Assembly: GCA_029262275.1 (NCBI GenBank)
Contig: JAJCZS010000022.1
Location: 18,511-82,510 of the forward strand
DNA length: 64,000 nucleotides
Origin: Deltaproteobacteria bacterium
GTDB taxonomy: Bacteria > Desulfobacterota_D > UBA1144 > Nemesobacterales > UBA2774
Reading direction: 5' to 3'
Position numbers and translations under genes: made by a program
Shown: piece after piece, positions 24,086 through 32,356 of the stretch
How positions within the stretch are numbered: position 1 is the first letter of the stretch
Layout: the number at the start of each line of letters is the position of its first letter
Notes under the pieces: model-generated
What the model was told of the DNA's origin: nothing
Database searches by the model: none
The model's input: only the letters and a program-made list of their open reading frames with translations

Positions 24086-24355
24086 TTATATGGCATTGTC
24101 ACCGCCCAGTTCTACTCCGAATACATAGTAGGTATTGTCATTTACTGACTGTTCAGATGCTTGGTTTGAATTCTGAAGCTTCTGTACCTGAAATGTATCG
24201 CTTAGACTCTGGGCTACGTATCCACCGTTGATACTGTTGCTAACTTCTGCTTGCTCTACTGGAATTTGTACTCCGAAAGCGCTTACCTCTGCCTGTGATA
24301 CTGCTGGAATACTAAGTCCTACTATTAATGCTCCTGCGATTAAAAGTTTCTTCAT
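24086..24355 (-). CDS. Small secreted FGV-family protein (second gene of pair 1)
   Basis: 89 aa. The signal peptide MKKLLIAGALIVGLSIPAVSQA is cleaved before EVSAFGVQIP. The mature part has a conserved core: FGVQIP, EVS, GGYVAQSLSDTFQVQKL, and a C-terminal YYVFGVEL that repeats the FGV motif. GGAGG sits 8 nt before ATG, and a small hairpin (24376-24388) lies just upstream. It is in an operon behind the gene at 24423. Its closest relative is 30005-30280, with the same two-FGV layout. There is no Cys. No known family is recognised; it is exported, role unknown. Confidence 0.72.
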   Translation of the reverse strand: MKKLLIAGALIVGLSIPAVSQAEVSAFGVQIPVEQAEVSNSINGGYVAQSLSDTFQVQKLQNSNQASEQSVNDNTYYVFGVELGGDNAI

Positions 24356-24375
24356 TTTACTGCCTCCTGTGTTAT

Positions 24376-24388
24376 CGGGTTCGACCCG
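24376..24388 (-). promoter_or_regulatory. Small hairpin before ribosome site of an FGV gene
   Basis: CGGGT (24376-24380) / ACCCG (24384-24388). It sits just upstream of the GGAGG site. The same position before the 24423 and 30346 genes holds hairpins of different sequence. Confidence 0.5.
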
Positions 24389-24422
24389 TATTTTAGTACT
24401 GATGAATCTGTTTCGAATTCAA

Positions 24423-24686
24423 TTAAGAATTCTTTAGTTTCTGTACAACAAATGAGTCTGCTGCACTACTAGCCACATGACTTCCGGCACTTGCTTTGTC
24501 AGACTGTAGACTTTGTACTACTAGTGTGTCTGAAGGGCTTGATGCAACGTATCCGCCTCTGATGTTGTCACTCACTTCGGCACTCTGTACCGGTAGCTGC
24601 ACTCCAAAAGCACTTACCTCTGCCTGTGATACTGCTGGAATACTAAGTCCTACAACTAATGCTCCTGCGATTAATAATTTTTTCAT
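24423..24686 (-). CDS. Small secreted FGV-family protein (first gene of pair 1)
   Basis: 87 aa. The signal peptide (MKKLLIAGALVVGLSIPAVSQA) is followed by EVSAFGVQLPVQSAEVS, GGYVASSPSDTLVVQSL and a second copy of that last motif, HVASSAADSFVVQKL. The mature protein is about 65 aa with no Cys. The gene at 30346 differs by only about seven bases over the shared 250 bp. GGAGG precedes the ATG, a hairpin precedes that, and the MarR-type operator 24743-24760 lies about 60 nt upstream, so the pair is probably repressed by a MarR protein. Function unknown. Confidence 0.75.
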   Translation of the reverse strand: MKKLLIAGALVVGLSIPAVSQAEVSAFGVQLPVQSAEVSDNIRGGYVASSPSDTLVVQSLQSDKASAGSHVASSAADSFVVQKLKNS

Positions 24687-24705
24687 TTTACTGCCTCCTG
24701 TTTTA

Positions 24706-24720
24706 GCAGCTTTGAGCTGC
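24706..24720 (-). promoter_or_regulatory. 5' UTR hairpin of the FGV gene
   Basis: GCAGCT (24706-24711) / AGCTGC (24715-24720), between the operator and the ribosome site. The 30641 counterpart has a different sequence but the same position. Confidence 0.5.
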
Positions 24721-24742
24721 CGTTTTTTTGTGTTCGTAATAT

Positions 24743-24760
24743 TAGTTGCAATTGCAACTA
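24743..24760. promoter_or_regulatory. MarR-type operator, FGV pair 1
   Basis: TAGTTGCAATTGCAACTA is a perfect 18-bp palindrome. The same core stands twice in front of the MarR gene (38770, 38806) and before FGV pair 2 (30679). Confidence 0.75.
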
Positions 24761-24860
24761 AAAAGGATGCAGGAATTTTGAAGAAATATTAAAAATAGAG
24801 CTCCGCTGTTAATATGTTGTGTAGTAAAGGTAGGTTATGGGATGTCTAAATTGAAAAATA

Positions 24861-25178
24861 TTAGTGCTTCAAACCGTGGTCTTCATCTTCTTGGATTAAA
24901 TCTGGATCTTTTTGCGTGATTTCTATCTCACCGTCTTCGCGCTCAGTGAGCTCGTACTGTTTGTCAAAAAACCTGTCAGCAAATACTCTAATATCCTCTT
25001 CCGTAGTATTAATTATTATTTTGGAGATAATATCCTTTTCTCTCACCTCAAGATGCTCAAGAGTGCAGGCGTGCTCTTTCTGGAAAAGCTTAGAGATATA
25101 GGAATTGAGTTTTGTAGCGTATTCAATTATCTCATCTCTTGGAATGGAGATGACGAAAAAGTAGGTTTTTTCATTCAT
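24861..25178 (-). CDS. Conserved-looking small protein, unknown
   Basis: 105 aa, no signal peptide or membrane segment. The first 85 residues look like an alpha/beta domain (TYFFVISIPRDEIIEYATKLNSYI, then KDIISKIIINTTEEDIRVFADRFF), and the last 20 are highly acidic (DGEIEITQKDPDLIQEDEDHG). A TATAAT-like box lies within 15 nt of the ATG on the minus strand and no ribosome site is seen, so it may be translated from a very short leader. It is divergent from the SprT-like gene. No family recognised. Confidence 0.55.
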   Translation of the reverse strand: MNEKTYFFVISIPRDEIIEYATKLNSYISKLFQKEHACTLEHLEVREKDIISKIIINTTEEDIRVFADRFFDKQYELTEREDGEIEITQKDPDLIQEDEDHGLKH

Positions 25179-25262
25179 ATAATAATACTATTATAATCAA
25201 TCTAAGAATTTTTTCATTTCCCTTTATGGAACCCAACACAACAGTTAAAATCTGAGTCCTAT

Positions 25263-25757
25263 ATGACTTCACATGAGAAAGTAATCCAAGAGTGGGAAAT
25301 TCAAAAAGCTAAGTGGGGACTAAATGATTGGGAGCTTACGTTCTCAAATCAAAAGAGACATCTGGGTTACTGCCGTCCTCGTAAAAAAGTTGTTTCGATA
25401 TCAAAGGCATTTATGCAGACTAATCCGTTCGCTGTGATTAAGGACACCCTTCTACATGAGATAGCTCATGCTCTTCATTTTATAGAGACTGGCAAGACCA
25501 ATCACAACAACGGCTGGAAACAGTTTGCCCTTAAGGTTGGATGTGAGCCCAAACGCTGCGCAACAGGACAGGGGCTAAATATGCCAGACGGTAAATATGT
25601 CGGGGTGTGTCCGGTATGTGAGAGGACTACTAAATTTTATAGAAAAGTGAGAAGAAGCTACTCGTGCAGCCATTGTACGAATAAGTATGATCCAAGATAT
25701 AAGCTTGCAATTATGACCATGGAGGAGTATAAACGTCTTAAGCTCTCTTCTAGCTAA
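25263..25757 (+). CDS. SprT-like zinc metalloprotease
   Basis: 164 aa. The HExxH motif is HEIAHALH with His65, Glu66 and His69. The third ligand region HNNGWKQFALKVGC follows, and a C-terminal zinc ribbon has CPVC and CSHC pairs (VCPVCERTTKFYRKVRRSYSCSHC). This is the SprT/Spartan-like layout, in which the family cleaves DNA-protein crosslinks or is simply a zinc protease; bacterial function is unsettled. It ends 8 nt inside the convergent MFS gene. No clear ribosome site is seen. Confidence 0.9.
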   Translation: MTSHEKVIQEWEIQKAKWGLNDWELTFSNQKRHLGYCRPRKKVVSISKAFMQTNPFAVIKDTLLHEIAHALHFIETGKTNHNNGWKQFALKVGCEPKRCATGQGLNMPDGKYVGVCPVCERTTKFYRKVRRSYSCSHCTNKYDPRYKLAIMTMEEYKRLKLSSS

Positions 25758-27033
25758 GATTGTTTTTGTAGGTTTCTTTGATTGTAAGCACTGCCATAAG
25801 GGATACTGCTGATGCTATGGATAGATAGTACCCAGGGGCATTTACGTTGCCAGTGCTTGAGATGAGATATGAAGCCACTAATGGCGCAGAGCCTCCGAAT
25901 ATTGAAAAACCAATCACATTGCCTAGAGAAATGCCGCTCATCCTAACTTTTGTAGGAAACGATTCAGCCATAAATGGAGCAAATGCTCCTGCGAATAACA
26001 CCATCGACAGACCGCCTGCGAGCTGTACTATTATTTTCTGAGTTAGATTATCCCCAGCAAAGGTTTTAAAAAGTAGTACTCCTACCACGACCATTCCAGC
26101 ACAGCCAACAACCAGGGAAGGTTTTCTCCCAACTCTGTCCGATAGATATGCTGATAGAGGAATTAACAAGGTTATTATGCCTAAATTGATTGTGTTTATA
26201 TTGAGTATCTGTGATAAAGGCATTCCGCCAAATCTGATGCCGAAAGTGATTATGTATACGAATATGAAATAAAAACTTACAGCGAACATTATTGTTGCTG
26301 AGAGTACTACAAGCACGGGGCGCCAGTATTTTGTAAGGGACTCTTTGATGGGGGATTTCGAGGCTTTCCCTGATTCAATCAGATTGGTGAATATGTCTGA
26401 TTCTTCAATGATTTTTCTAAGAAACAGTGCAGCTATTCCTGTGAGTGCTCCAAGTAAAAATGGAATGCGCCATCCCCATGACATAAGGTCTTGCTGTGAC
26501 ATTGAGCTAGACACCAGGCCACACACTGCAGATGCAAGCAATATCCCAGTGGTTGTGCCAAAGAGTGACATGCTGCCGTATAGTCCTTTTAAATTAGGCG
26601 GCGCAAGCTCTGTAAAGAGTGACAGTGTAGCGGAGCGCTCGCCTCCAACAGATAGTGCTTGGGCAATTCGTAAAACTATAAGAAGCACTGTCGCTGAAAT
26701 TCCAATACTTGCATAAGTTGGTAGTAGTCCAATTAATACTGTTGGGAACGTCATCAAGATAACTGTAAGTATAAAAGCGTTTTTTCTGCCGAATCTATCA
26801 CCTATGCTTCCTATTATTAGCGACCCTAGAGGGCGGAATAAAAAACTGAGTGCGAATATCATAAATGTAGATAGAATTGCGATTGTTTCACTCGCAAAAG
26901 GAAAAAATAGTTTTGAGAGGATTATTGCATAGAACCCAAACAACGAGAAATCATACCATTCCAAGATGATCGCAAGTGTGCTTGCAAGTATAGTTTTCTT
27001 ATGGGGTAGGGCGCTCTTTTGAGTGTTGGGCAT
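25750..27033 (-). CDS. MHS-family MFS metabolite:H+ symporter
   Basis: 427 aa with 12 membrane helices. The metabolite:H+ symporter signatures are present: LEWYDFSLFGFYA in the first helix, GSIGDRFGRKNAF (motif A) and SVGGERSATLSLFTELAPP. Members of this group (ProP, ShiA, KgtP) take up osmolytes or organic acids; the substrate cannot be told. It overlaps the SprT-like gene by 8 nt in the convergent sense. No regulator is adjacent. Length is normal for the family. Confidence 0.9.
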   Translation of the reverse strand: MPNTQKSALPHKKTILASTLAIILEWYDFSLFGFYAIILSKLFFPFASETIAILSTFMIFALSFLFRPLGSLIIGSIGDRFGRKNAFILTVILMTFPTVLIGLLPTYASIGISATVLLIVLRIAQALSVGGERSATLSLFTELAPPNLKGLYGSMSLFGTTTGILLASAVCGLVSSSMSQQDLMSWGWRIPFLLGALTGIAALFLRKIIEESDIFTNLIESGKASKSPIKESLTKYWRPVLVVLSATIMFAVSFYFIFVYIITFGIRFGGMPLSQILNINTINLGIITLLIPLSAYLSDRVGRKPSLVVGCAGMVVVGVLLFKTFAGDNLTQKIIVQLAGGLSMVLFAGAFAPFMAESFPTKVRMSGISLGNVIGFSIFGGSAPLVASYLISSTGNVNAPGYYLSIASAVSLMAVLTIKETYKNNLS

Positions 27034-27185
27034 AACTAAGGATAATGATTTTTAGCAACTGAGTATAGTCTTGTTAGGAAAATAATTCAATGGGAGGGTC
27101 TTGCATTAGGTATAAAGTACTACTATACGCTCAAAAGCGTTACTGGGAATTCCACAATAAAACAAATCGCCGAGCAAATCTGATA

Positions 27186-27488
27186 CTACGACTTAATCTG
27201 TTCCACGAGTTGCAATACAAATTCTTCTCTCTCTTCTTCCGACATACGAACAGAGCCTTTTTCTACTAGTATGGAAATCATCAGTAGTGCAAATTCGACC
27301 CGGTCTTCTTTTGACAACTTAGGGAGGACAGTCTCAAGACATTTAGGCATAAGTCCAGCCATAATCTGAGGCATTCTGCCGCGGCTGGTCTTTGTGCTGC
27401 TTGCCAGGATTCGTGGCATCATAGACTCTAAGGCACTATCCTTTCTTTCCCTAGTCATCCATTTGGATAACTCTTGGATTTCACTCAT
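27186..27488 (-). CDS. Small helical protein, unknown
   Basis: 100 aa from ATG 27488, chosen because GAGGAGG (27494-27500) is placed six nt before it; a longer frame reaching 27563 lacks any ribosome site. It is all-helical and Met-rich (SALESMMPRILASST, RMPQIMAGLMPKCLETVLPKL, EERE-EFVLQLVEQI). It has no signal peptide and no membrane span of clear length. No family is recognised. It stands alone between an MFS gene and the thaumatin-like gene. Confidence 0.6.
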   Translation of the reverse strand: MSEIQELSKWMTRERKDSALESMMPRILASSTKTSRGRMPQIMAGLMPKCLETVLPKLSKEDRVEFALLMISILVEKGSVRMSEEEREEFVLQLVEQIKS

Positions 27489-27793
27489 AAAAGCCTCCTC
27501 ACACAGAGTGTGCTTTAATGATGATGTCCCCATCCTTCTCTTGTTAAGGGTTTCTTCCGACATTCGTGAAATGCTAGTTGTGGTACCCCTACCTAATTAA
27601 TAGTATGCACCTTTTTAGTATTAAAATAAAGCGTTATTTCTTTTAGAAATTGTGGATTGATTTCCTTAGATACATTAAATTCTATCTATTTGCAATATTT
27701 GCAGGTGTTTACCTGAAATAGTTAAAGTGCAAAGGATTATATGAATTTGACCACATATAACCCTTTGCATACGAGCGTTCGAATTAATTTGTA
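27489..27793. other. Intergenic region with one hairpin
   Basis: No gene is seen. An inverted repeat GCAAAGG-A-TTATAT (27729-27742) / ATATAA-C-CCTTTGC (27755-27768) lies just past the end of the minus-strand thaumatin-like gene and is its probable terminator, although the T tail is poor. Confidence 0.5.
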
Positions 27794-29806
27794 CTATAAC
27801 TTAGCTATCCTGCTAAATCTTCTTAAGATCAAGAATGCTGGAATTAGTAGATATAGTAGATTTGAAGCAGGTGTTTTGCCCTTTGGAGCAAGTGAACATC
27901 CGCCGCCTCCGCCATCTGATGCGTCCAATCTATCCGGCAATCCATCGCCATTTGAGTCGACTAAAGTAAGGGGTGTGCCGCCATGGTCAGGATCAAAAAT
28001 ATCTAGAAATCCGTCGCCATTTGAGTCTGTTGTATCATCGGGAAGGCCATCGCCATCATTGTCCCCAAAGCCTCCGCTTTCTTCAAAGTCTGTTTTGCCA
28101 TCGTTATCTGAATCTATATCAAGTGTGTCAGGAATACCGTCCCCATCTGTATCAGGAGATATGAACGCCTCTGAACCCTGAGATGGGTCTCCAATATCTG
28201 CAAGCCCGTCCTGGTCGACATCAGTAGTATCATCCACTCGACCGTTGAAGTCCTGATCAAAAGCTACACCGCCTGCATCTATAATATCAGGCAGACCGTC
28301 ATTGTCTGAATCAAGATCAAAAGCATTTGGAATTCCATCACCGTCGGCATCGTTCATATCAGCTATTTCTCTTGTCTGTTGATTAGCTTGCAAAGCAAAA
28401 GTTTCCTGGGCATCCGGTATACAGTCGTTGTCCGAGTCGGTGTCGCTGTTATTACATACATTATCCCCATCGCTGTTTATACAGCAGAAGTTAATTGTAT
28501 AACTGGTAACACTTCCTGCTTTAGCCTCACAAGCGAATAGTTTAATTGCATCGTCGAATGGAAAAGCATATGCCGTAGGGCTTGCGTCGTTAAACACAGA
28601 AGCTACCGGCTGGGCGTTTGATTGCCAGTTTGAGTTGTTCCCTGCAACACAAGCTCCGTCAGGAAAAGCATTTGGGAACCCGGGTGCCCAATCGGGACAT
28701 CCACAGCAGTCGGGGTTGTTTTGATTAAGAGTAAAGCAAGAACCTGCATTAACACCTGTGCAAGCCCAGAGCTGACCATTTGTGGTATTGCCTATGGTAG
28801 TATCGCAATCAGTTCCAAGAATTGTTCCGTTTTTCTCACAGAAGCCAGAGTTTCCGCAATCCTGGGTGTAGGGTGGGCCGCAATCACCGTCAGCACTGCA
28901 TGATTTCCGGCAAAATTTCTCAGGAGCTATGCAGCCTACATAGGTGCTTCCCTGATTTTGAGTATCAGTCATTTGCATGTCAGCCGGGCAGTTGGCTTGT
29001 GATATAGCAAACTCTGTGGTTCCGCCCCATGTAGAGTGAGGCAGTACAGATTGAGTTAAACCTTGCGGGGCGCATCCTTTCTTATCTGTACATCCAGGGC
29101 TTCCGCAAAAGTATGGATTCACGCACATGTTCAGATTCGGATCGCAGCTCCATTTAAAACCGAAGCCAAAAAGAGCGTAACAGTCAGAGTCTTGAGAGCA
29201 GGTTGAATTATTTTTGCCCGGAAGGTTTCCTGTAAAAATACAGTTTGAATTACTTGTGCAGTCATATGTGCTTGGATCTGGGATCATATCAACTGAGACA
29301 TTTCCCCCGTCTACCATGCTCACGTCATAGCTATCCTGTCCGTTTTGTACAAATGTTATTTCTGCTAATGTAGCGGGCGGTATTCCAGTGTTTTCGCAGT
29401 CAAGAGTAAAATTGCCTGCCGAGTCCGTGCACCCCCCCGTGTCGCAACAGTTTGCTGGAGGGTTATTGTTTGGTCCAAACGCCGGGCACATATTATTTGC
29501 CATAAAATTGCATCCTGTTCTTGCCCAGAACCTCCCACTGTTATAGCTAAGAGGCACTTGCACAGTTGCTGTGTCTCCCGACATCATTTCCCAACCACCA
29601 AAGGTTGTAACGGTCTGACCTGGAATCGTAACAGACTGTACTTTTGGGTTTGCCCCAACCCATATAGTGTCTGAGCAGTTGTTGTTAATAGTGATTGTAT
29701 GTGTAGATTGCGCGTAAGCTGTGTAGTTCTCTGCATTTATGAGCAAAGACATAAATGAAGCAAGAAAAAGCAAAGAAAAAAGCTTTGTAACCGTTTTGAA
29801 ATTCAT
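27794..29806 (-). CDS. Secreted thaumatin-like protein with TSP3-type repeats and a Gly-Cys sorting tail
   Basis: 670 aa. The signal peptide ends near AYAQ (about 33). Residues about 37-440 follow the thaumatin/PR-5 pattern: HTITINNNCSDTIWVGANP start, SGRFWARTGC, CxTGGC and many paired Cys. Extra Cys-rich loops are inserted. From about 445 to 620 come Asp-rich thrombospondin-3-like repeats (DSDNDGLPDIIDA, DTDGDGIPDTLDIDSD) that bind calcium. The C-terminus GGGGGC, hydrophobic helix and RRFSR looks like a MYXO-CTERM-like anchor. AGGAGGG precedes the ATG. Thaumatin domains are rare in bacteria. Probably surface-attached; substrate unknown. Confidence 0.85.
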   Translation of the reverse strand: MNFKTVTKLFSLLFLASFMSLLINAENYTAYAQSTHTITINNNCSDTIWVGANPKVQSVTIPGQTVTTFGGWEMMSGDTATVQVPLSYNSGRFWARTGCNFMANNMCPAFGPNNNPPANCCDTGGCTDSAGNFTLDCENTGIPPATLAEITFVQNGQDSYDVSMVDGGNVSVDMIPDPSTYDCTSNSNCIFTGNLPGKNNSTCSQDSDCYALFGFGFKWSCDPNLNMCVNPYFCGSPGCTDKKGCAPQGLTQSVLPHSTWGGTTEFAISQANCPADMQMTDTQNQGSTYVGCIAPEKFCRKSCSADGDCGPPYTQDCGNSGFCEKNGTILGTDCDTTIGNTTNGQLWACTGVNAGSCFTLNQNNPDCCGCPDWAPGFPNAFPDGACVAGNNSNWQSNAQPVASVFNDASPTAYAFPFDDAIKLFACEAKAGSVTSYTINFCCINSDGDNVCNNSDTDSDNDCIPDAQETFALQANQQTREIADMNDADGDGIPNAFDLDSDNDGLPDIIDAGGVAFDQDFNGRVDDTTDVDQDGLADIGDPSQGSEAFISPDTDGDGIPDTLDIDSDNDGKTDFEESGGFGDNDGDGLPDDTTDSNGDGFLDIFDPDHGGTPLTLVDSNGDGLPDRLDASDGGGGGCSLAPKGKTPASNLLYLLIPAFLILRRFSRIAKL

Positions 29807-29933
29807 CGCATCCCTCCTAGAAATACCATCCTAATAATATAATACCTTACTAATATTTAGTACGTAATCAAAGTGGTAGGTGGATTAGAAAAAAGTTAAA
29901 GAGAATATTAATGTTAGCGCACACTGTACGCAG

Positions 29934-29969
29934 AAAAGCCCTAGGAGCGGTTAGGCTCCCAAGGCTTTT
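29934..29969 (-). terminator. Hairpin ending FGV pair 2
   Basis: AAAAGCC (29934-29940)/GGCTTTT (29963-29969) with inner GGAGC/GCTCC (29944-29948/29955-29959). It is at the same place as the terminator of FGV pair 1. Confidence 0.65.
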
Positions 29970-30004
29970 GGTTGGATGGAGGATGGTATGGTCTATTTGA
30001 GAAA

Positions 30005-30280
30005 TTAAATTTCTTTGTTGCTGTCCAAAGCTACTCCGAAAACGTAGTATCTATCATTATCATACGTATTCTCTGACGATTCAGTTTCATTTGAGCTGCT
30101 GAGCTTCTGAACATGAAACGTATCGGAGAGGCTTTGGGCTACATAACCGCCGTGTGCGCTATCACTTACTTCTGAGGTCTGAAGCGGAATCTGAACTCCG
30201 AATGCATTAACCTCTGCCTGTGATACTAGTGGAAATGTTGCCACTAATGCTAAAACTGTTGCTAGTACAAAACCTTTCAT
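30005..30280 (-). CDS. Small secreted FGV-family protein (second gene of pair 2)
   Basis: 91 aa. The signal peptide differs from its relatives (MKGFVLATVLALVATFPLVSQA), but the mature part keeps EVNAFGVQIPLQTSEVS, GGYVAQSLSDTFHVQKL and a C-terminal YYVFGVAL. It corresponds to 24086-24355. AGGAGG precedes the ATG. Ser/Asn/Glu-rich linkers separate the two motif blocks. It lies in an operon behind 30346. Divergence from its partner is far larger than between the two first genes, so the pairs did not simply duplicate at one time. Function unknown. Confidence 0.72.
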   Translation of the reverse strand: MKGFVLATVLALVATFPLVSQAEVNAFGVQIPLQTSEVSDSAHGGYVAQSLSDTFHVQKLSSSNETESSENTYDNDRYYVFGVALDSNKEI

Positions 30281-30345
30281 TTTACTGCCTCCTATAATTT
30301 TTTTATTAAACTTCTGCTGCTAGTTACAAAACCAATCGCTCATAT

Positions 30346-30621
30346 TTATGAATTAGGTGATGAACTTCTTAGTTTCTGTACAACAAATGAATCTGCTGCA
30401 CTACTTGCCACATGGCTTCCGGCACTTGCTTTGTCAGACTGTAGACTTTGTACTACTAGTGTGTCTGAGGGGCTTGATGCAACGTATCCGCCTCTGATGT
30501 TGTCACTTACCTCGGCACTCTGTACCGGTAGCTGCACTCCAAAAGCATTTACCTCTGCCTGTGATACTGCTGGAATACTAAGTCCTACAACTAATGCTCC
30601 TGCGATTAATAATTTTTTCAT
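30346..30621 (-). CDS. Small secreted FGV-family protein (first gene of pair 2)
   Basis: 91 aa, nearly the same as the product of 24423-24686: signal peptide, EVNAFGVQLPVQSAEVS, GGYVASSPSDTLVVQSL and the repeat HVASSAADSFVVQKL. By eye about seven base differences occur in the shared 250 bp, and the upstream operator and ribosome site are kept too. The C-terminus is four residues longer (RSSSPNS). Shared with a divergent MFS exporter, the operator at 30679 would place both under one MarR repressor. Exported; no known family. Confidence 0.75.
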   Translation of the reverse strand: MKKLLIAGALVVGLSIPAVSQAEVNAFGVQLPVQSAEVSDNIRGGYVASSPSDTLVVQSLQSDKASAGSHVASSAADSFVVQKLRSSSPNS

Positions 30622-30640
30622 TTTACTGCCTCCTGTGTTT

Positions 30641-30654
30641 GCGGTGTGAGCCGC
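30641..30654 (-). promoter_or_regulatory. 5' UTR hairpin of FGV gene, pair 2
   Basis: GCGG (30641-30644) / CCGC (30651-30654). It replaces the GCAGCT/AGCTGC hairpin of pair 1 at the same position, so structure is kept while sequence changes. Confidence 0.45.
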
Positions 30655-30678
30655 GTTTTTTTTGTGTTCGTAATATTA

Positions 30679-30692
30679 GTTGCAATTGCAAC
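30679..30692. promoter_or_regulatory. MarR-type operator between FGV pair 2 and an MFS exporter
   Basis: GTTGCAATTGCAAC is a perfect 14-bp palindrome, 58 bp from the FGV gene and 69 bp from the divergent DHA2 gene. Confidence 0.75.
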
Positions 30693-30760
30693 CAAAAAGG
30701 ATTCAGGGTTTCGAAATTTATTTGCTTTTGCTTTTGCTTAGGGTTAATTAGTCATTAATC

Positions 30761-32356
30761 ATGGGAACAATAGGCAGACCCCCTTCAGTACCTCCACTCA
30801 TACAAACAGAGCCAATCAGAGCGGCTTCAAAGAAAAGAACAGGCCATTGGGTACTTGCGGCAACCATACTTGGCGCAAGTATGGCATATATAGACGGGAC
30901 CGCCGTAAATGTTGCCCTGCCTGCACTTCAAGAGCAGCTTGATGCCACAATAGTAGATATGCAGTGGGTGATTGAGGCTTATGCTCTATTTCTGGCCTCA
31001 CTCATACTAGTCGGAGGAGCTCTAGGGGACCGTTACGGAAGAAGGCTCATATATGCAATTGGTATTGCTTTATTTGCAGTAGCTTCGGTTCTCTGCGGTA
31101 TATCGGAGAATGTGACAGAGCTTATTTACTTCAGAGCGCTTCAGGGAATAGGAGGCGCGCTAATGATTCCAGGTAGTTTGGCAATAATCACAGTGTTTTT
31201 TGATGAATCAGAGCGAGGGAAAGCAATTGGGACCTGGGGTGCTTTCTCGGCAATTACAACTGCTGTTGGACCTGTTCTGGGTGGTTGGCTTGTGGAGGAA
31301 GTATCTTGGCGCTGGATATTCTTTATTAATGTACCAATAGCTGTAGTTGTTTTGTTTCTCTTGTTCTTACGGGTCCCCGAGTCAAAAGGAGAGCTTGCGA
31401 AGTGCAAGATTGATTACTGGGGTGCAGTGCTCGCGACTGTTGGACTTGGTGGAATAATCTACGGATTGATCGAGTCTGCCGCATTAGGGTTCACTGATCC
31501 GATTGTGTTTGGGTCAATTCTAATTGGAGTTATATCCATAATAGCTTTTGTGATAGTTGAGCATAGAGTTGAAGCCCCTATGATGCCCCTTAAACTGTTC
31601 CGCTCCAGAACATTCAGTGGAGCAAACTTGGTTACTTTGCTGATGTATGCCCCTTTGGGAGGCGCTCTGTTCTTTCTGCCTTTTGCAATGATTCAAATAT
31701 TTGACTATACGGTAACCGGGGCCGGGGCCTCGTTTATGCCTATTATAATTCTCCTCTTTTTAATGTCGCGTTGGTCAGGAGGATTGGTAGATAAATACGG
31801 TGCTAAGTTGCCTCTTGTGGTCGGAAACATAATCCAAGCTTTGGGTTATGCTTTATTTGCTCTGCTGGGAGGCGGAGGCAACTATTTCTATACTTTCTTC
31901 CCGGGAATGTTTGTTCTAGGTCTTGGGCTTGCCCTATGTGTGGCACCTCTAACCACTGCTGTTATGAATGCAGTGCCTACTGCTTTCTCAGGTACTGCCT
32001 CTGGAATAAACAATGCCGTGTCTAGAGTCTCAGGGCTAGTTGCGATTGCTGTATTAGGCATAATAATGCTCTTTTTGTTTAGCTCCGGGATGGATAACGG
32101 TATGCATCTGAGTGATATTCCCCAGGAAGTTCAGGAAGCTTTTAAAGGGGAGTATATTAATTTGGCAAATGCTGAGATGCCTATAGGGATTAGTCCCGAG
32201 ATAGAGCAGAAGCTCAATAATTTGATTAAACTTTCCTATGTTAAAAGCTTTAATACATTAATGTACATTGCCGCTGTGCTATGTTTATTAAGTGCGCTGA
32301 TAGCATGGTTTATGATTAGAGATGGAAAAAAATATAAAGAGGAAACCAATGAGTGA
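30761..32356 (+). CDS. DHA2-family MFS exporter
   Basis: 531 aa, about 14 membrane helices. It has AYIDGTAVNVALPALQ in helix 1, GGALGDRYGRR (motif A) and VGPVLGGWLVEEVSWRWIFFIN (motif C), as in EmrB/LfrA. It probably exports toxic lipophilic compounds. No ribosome site is clear at ATG 30761, so the exact start is uncertain. It overlaps the next gene, a ChrR-like cupin, by 8 nt. The MarR-type palindrome at 30679 suggests induction when a ligand releases the repressor. Confidence 0.9.
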   Translation: MGTIGRPPSVPPLIQTEPIRAASKKRTGHWVLAATILGASMAYIDGTAVNVALPALQEQLDATIVDMQWVIEAYALFLASLILVGGALGDRYGRRLIYAIGIALFAVASVLCGISENVTELIYFRALQGIGGALMIPGSLAIITVFFDESERGKAIGTWGAFSAITTAVGPVLGGWLVEEVSWRWIFFINVPIAVVVLFLLFLRVPESKGELAKCKIDYWGAVLATVGLGGIIYGLIESAALGFTDPIVFGSILIGVISIIAFVIVEHRVEAPMMPLKLFRSRTFSGANLVTLLMYAPLGGALFFLPFAMIQIFDYTVTGAGASFMPIIILLFLMSRWSGGLVDKYGAKLPLVVGNIIQALGYALFALLGGGGNYFYTFFPGMFVLGLGLALCVAPLTTAVMNAVPTAFSGTASGINNAVSRVSGLVAIAVLGIIMLFLFSSGMDNGMHLSDIPQEVQEAFKGEYINLANAEMPIGISPEIEQKLNNLIKLSYVKSFNTLMYIAAVLCLLSALIAWFMIRDGKKYKEETNE

